DNA of 7,319 nucleotides from NCBI GenBank assembly GCA_016189845.1, contig JACPRT010000175.1:1-7319 (forward strand), in the 5' to 3' direction. The notes below the pieces were generated by a model that worked only from the letters and a program-made list of their open reading frames with translations, searched no databases and was not told where the DNA came from. The translations under genes were made by a program, and so were the position numbers. Origin of the DNA: Chloroflexota bacterium (GTDB lineage Bacteria > Chloroflexota > Dehalococcoidia > Lucifugimonadales > Lucifugimonadaceae). This document shows, piece by piece, positions 5,842 to 7,319 of the stretch. Numbering within the stretch: position 1 is the stretch's first letter; each line of letters starts with the position of its first letter.

Positions 5842-6918
5842 ATGAACAACCTCCACGACACCAGCGTCCGCGCTGGGATCCGCATCGCGGTGGTGGGCGT
5901 CACCGGCGCCGTCGGACGCGTCGCAATGGGACTGCTGGCCGATCGAAAGTGGCCGGCCAGCCGCCTGGTCGTGATGGCGTCCGCCCGGTCGGCTGGCAAG
6001 AAGATTGAGTACCGGGGGCACTCTCTCGAGATCAAAGAGGCGCGACCCGATGCGTTCGGCGGCGTGGATGCCGCCTTCATATCCGCAACCACTGCCGTCA
6101 GCCGCGCGCTGGCGCCAGAGATCGCCCGGCAGGGCGTCCTGGTCATCGACGACAGCGGCGCTTTCCGCATGCAGCCGGATGTCCCGCTCGTCGTGCCGGA
6201 AGTCAACGGCGGCGATGTCGTATGGCACCGCGGGATCATCAGCATCCCCAACTGCACGACCACGCCGCTCGTGATGGTCCTGGCAGCTCTGGGCAAAGCC
6301 ACGCCGTTGCGAAGGGTGACTGTGGCGACATACCAGGCGGTGTCGGGGACCGGTGCGGCGGCGGTGCGGGAGCTCGATGCCCAGACCGCGGACTTGGCCG
6401 CCGGCCGCCCGGTGCGAGCCGAGGTCTATCCACATCAGATCGCGTTCAACGTCCTTCCACAGGTCGACGGGTTCCTCGACGATGGATACACCGCCGAGGA
6501 GCACAAGATGGCCAACGAGACTCGCAAGATCCTGCACCTGCCTGATCTGCCTTTGTCGGCGACTTGCGTGCGCGTCCCCGTTCGCACGTCGCATAGCGAG
6601 GCGGTCCACATCGAGTTCGACCGGCCGGTGTCGCCGGAAGAGGCGCGCGCGCTGCTGGCTGACTTCCCGGGTATCGAGGTGATGGACGAGCCCGCGCGAA
6701 GTCACTACCCTATGCCCGAACATGCCGCCGGCAAGGATCCGGTGTACGTCGGAAGAATCCGCAGGGACATGTCGCATCCGTCCGGACTGGCGCTGTGGCT
6801 CAGCTGCGACAACCTCCGCAAGGGCGCCGCGCTGAACGCGCTCCAGATCCTCGACGAAGTAGTCCGCAGGGGCGTTCTGAAACCGGCAACCGTCGTCACA
6901 TCGGGCCCGCGGGAATAG
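5842..6918 (+). CDS. asd: Aspartate-semialdehyde dehydrogenase
   Basis: This encodes a 358-residue protein, slightly long for the family (about 330-370). It converts L-aspartyl-4-phosphate to aspartate semialdehyde with NADPH, the branch point to lysine/diaminopimelate and to threonine and methionine. Seen: the nucleotide-binding loop VGVTGAVG (18-25), the active-site segment SIPNCTTTP with catalytic Cys138, YQAVSGTGAAAVREL, and PVRTSHSEAV with the likely acid/base His251. EEHKMANETRKIL matches the substrate-binding helix. The ATG is supported by AAGGA at 5829-5833, 8 bases upstream. A 149-base gap separates it from dapB, but dapA begins only 12 bases after it. No aspartokinase gene lies next to it in this window, unlike in Bacillus, where dapG sits between asd and dapA. 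Confidence 0.97.
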   Translation: MNNLHDTSVRAGIRIAVVGVTGAVGRVAMGLLADRKWPASRLVVMASARSAGKKIEYRGHSLEIKEARPDAFGGVDAAFISATTAVSRALAPEIARQGVLVIDDSGAFRMQPDVPLVVPEVNGGDVVWHRGIISIPNCTTTPLVMVLAALGKATPLRRVTVATYQAVSGTGAAAVRELDAQTADLAAGRPVRAEVYPHQIAFNVLPQVDGFLDDGYTAEEHKMANETRKILHLPDLPLSATCVRVPVRTSHSEAVHIEFDRPVSPEEARALLADFPGIEVMDEPARSHYPMPEHAAGKDPVYVGRIRRDMSHPSGLALWLSCDNLRKGAALNALQILDEVVRRGVLKPATVVTSGPRE

Positions 6919-6930
6919 GAGAGACCGGAA

Positions 6931-7319
6931 ATGGTGGAACTCGGGCGACTTCTCACGGCCATGATCACGCCGTTCGACGCCGGCGGCGAGGTCGATTACC
7001 CGAAGGCGCGCAAACTTGCAAAGGCGCTCGTAGATTCGGGGACGGACGGGCTCGTGATTGGCGGCACCACGGGTGAAGCGCCGTCCATGGCCGACGAGGA
7101 GAAGCTGCGCCTCTTCGGCGAGGTCAAGGAGGCGGTCGGCCGCAGCGCGGCGGTGATCGCAGGGACCACCGACAACAACACCCGAAAATCGATCGAGCTC
7201 TCGATCGAGGCGGAAAAAATCGGCGTCGACGGGCTTCTGCTGACCGTTCCGGCGTACAACAAGCCACCCCAGGAAGGGCTGTTCCAGCATTTCAGGGCGA
7301 TCGCAGAGAAGGTGCACAC
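6931..7319 (+). CDS. dapA: 4-hydroxy-tetrahydrodipicolinate synthase, N-terminal part (cut by window end)
   Basis: The first 129 codons of a protein usually near 290-300 residues. DapA condenses pyruvate with aspartate semialdehyde, the product of the gene just upstream, as the first committed step to lysine and diaminopimelate. Seen: the (beta/alpha)8 start RLLTAMITPF, GGTTGEAPSM with Thr46-Thr47 (E. coli Thr44-Thr45), and AYNKPPQEGL with Tyr109 at the place of E. coli Tyr107. The residue before it is Ala where E. coli has Tyr. The Schiff-base Lys and the second catalytic Tyr lie beyond the window. The ATG has AGGAGA (6917-6922) 8 bases upstream, overlapping the TAG stop of asd (6916-6918), so translation of the two is probably coupled. 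Confidence 0.96.
   Translation, partial: MVELGRLLTAMITPFDAGGEVDYPKARKLAKALVDSGTDGLVIGGTTGEAPSMADEEKLRLFGEVKEAVGRSAAVIAGTTDNNTRKSIELSIEAEKIGVDGLLLTVPAYNKPPQEGLFQHFRAIAEKVH

Noticed and set aside
5743..7317. A 524-codon open frame antisense to asd and dapA
   Set aside because: It covers two certain genes and the gap before asd. The peptide is rich in Arg, His and Asp, as expected of a GC-rich shadow frame, with no motif.

Overview
The window is high-GC, gene-dense bacterial chromosome. It carries housekeeping genes rather than an accessory or mobile region. The organism cannot be named from the sequence alone. The gene order rpsO-pnp-dapB-asd-dapA, the GC-rich codon use and a lipoprotein that joins collagen-like repeats to a C-terminal beta-rich 'GAGFxPxE' domain together fit a high-GC Chloroflexota lineage (Dehalococcoidia or Thermomicrobia-like). 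This is an inference and no search was possible.

Layout. Positions 2-1081 (+) hold the 3' part of a CorC/HlyC-type CBS-domain membrane protein whose start lies before the window. A strong 12-bp GC hairpin (1087-1115) lies between it and a convergent gene at 1140-1799 (-), which encodes a 219-residue predicted lipoprotein with 27 uninterrupted Gly-X-Y triplets. A 258-base divergent intergenic region (1800-2057) follows. It contains a nested inverted repeat, a TTGACA-like element facing the lipoprotein gene, and a good extended -10 promoter facing right.

That right-facing promoter begins a rightward cluster: rpsO (ribosomal protein S15), an intrinsic terminator, a leader hairpin, pnp (polynucleotide phosphorylase with an unusual 117-residue Arg/Gly-rich tail), dapB, asd and the first 129 codons of dapA, cut by the window end. 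rpsO and pnp form the widely conserved translation/RNA-decay pair. The terminator between them probably lets only part of the transcription through to pnp. asd, dapA and dapB encode consecutive steps from aspartyl phosphate to tetrahydrodipicolinate on the diaminopimelate/lysine pathway. asd and dapA are tightly coupled (12-base gap, with the dapA ribosome-binding site overlapping the asd stop). dapB follows pnp by 26 bases, while dapB and asd are separated by 149 bases with no convincing signal.

I found no mobile element, CRISPR array, tRNA/rRNA, toxin-antitoxin or defence system, and no strong candidate for a previously undescribed system. The points most worth a second look are the RG-rich PNPase tail, the collagen-like lipoprotein, the Ser-to-Gly change at the rRNA-contact position of S15, and two candidate regulatory inverted repeats.
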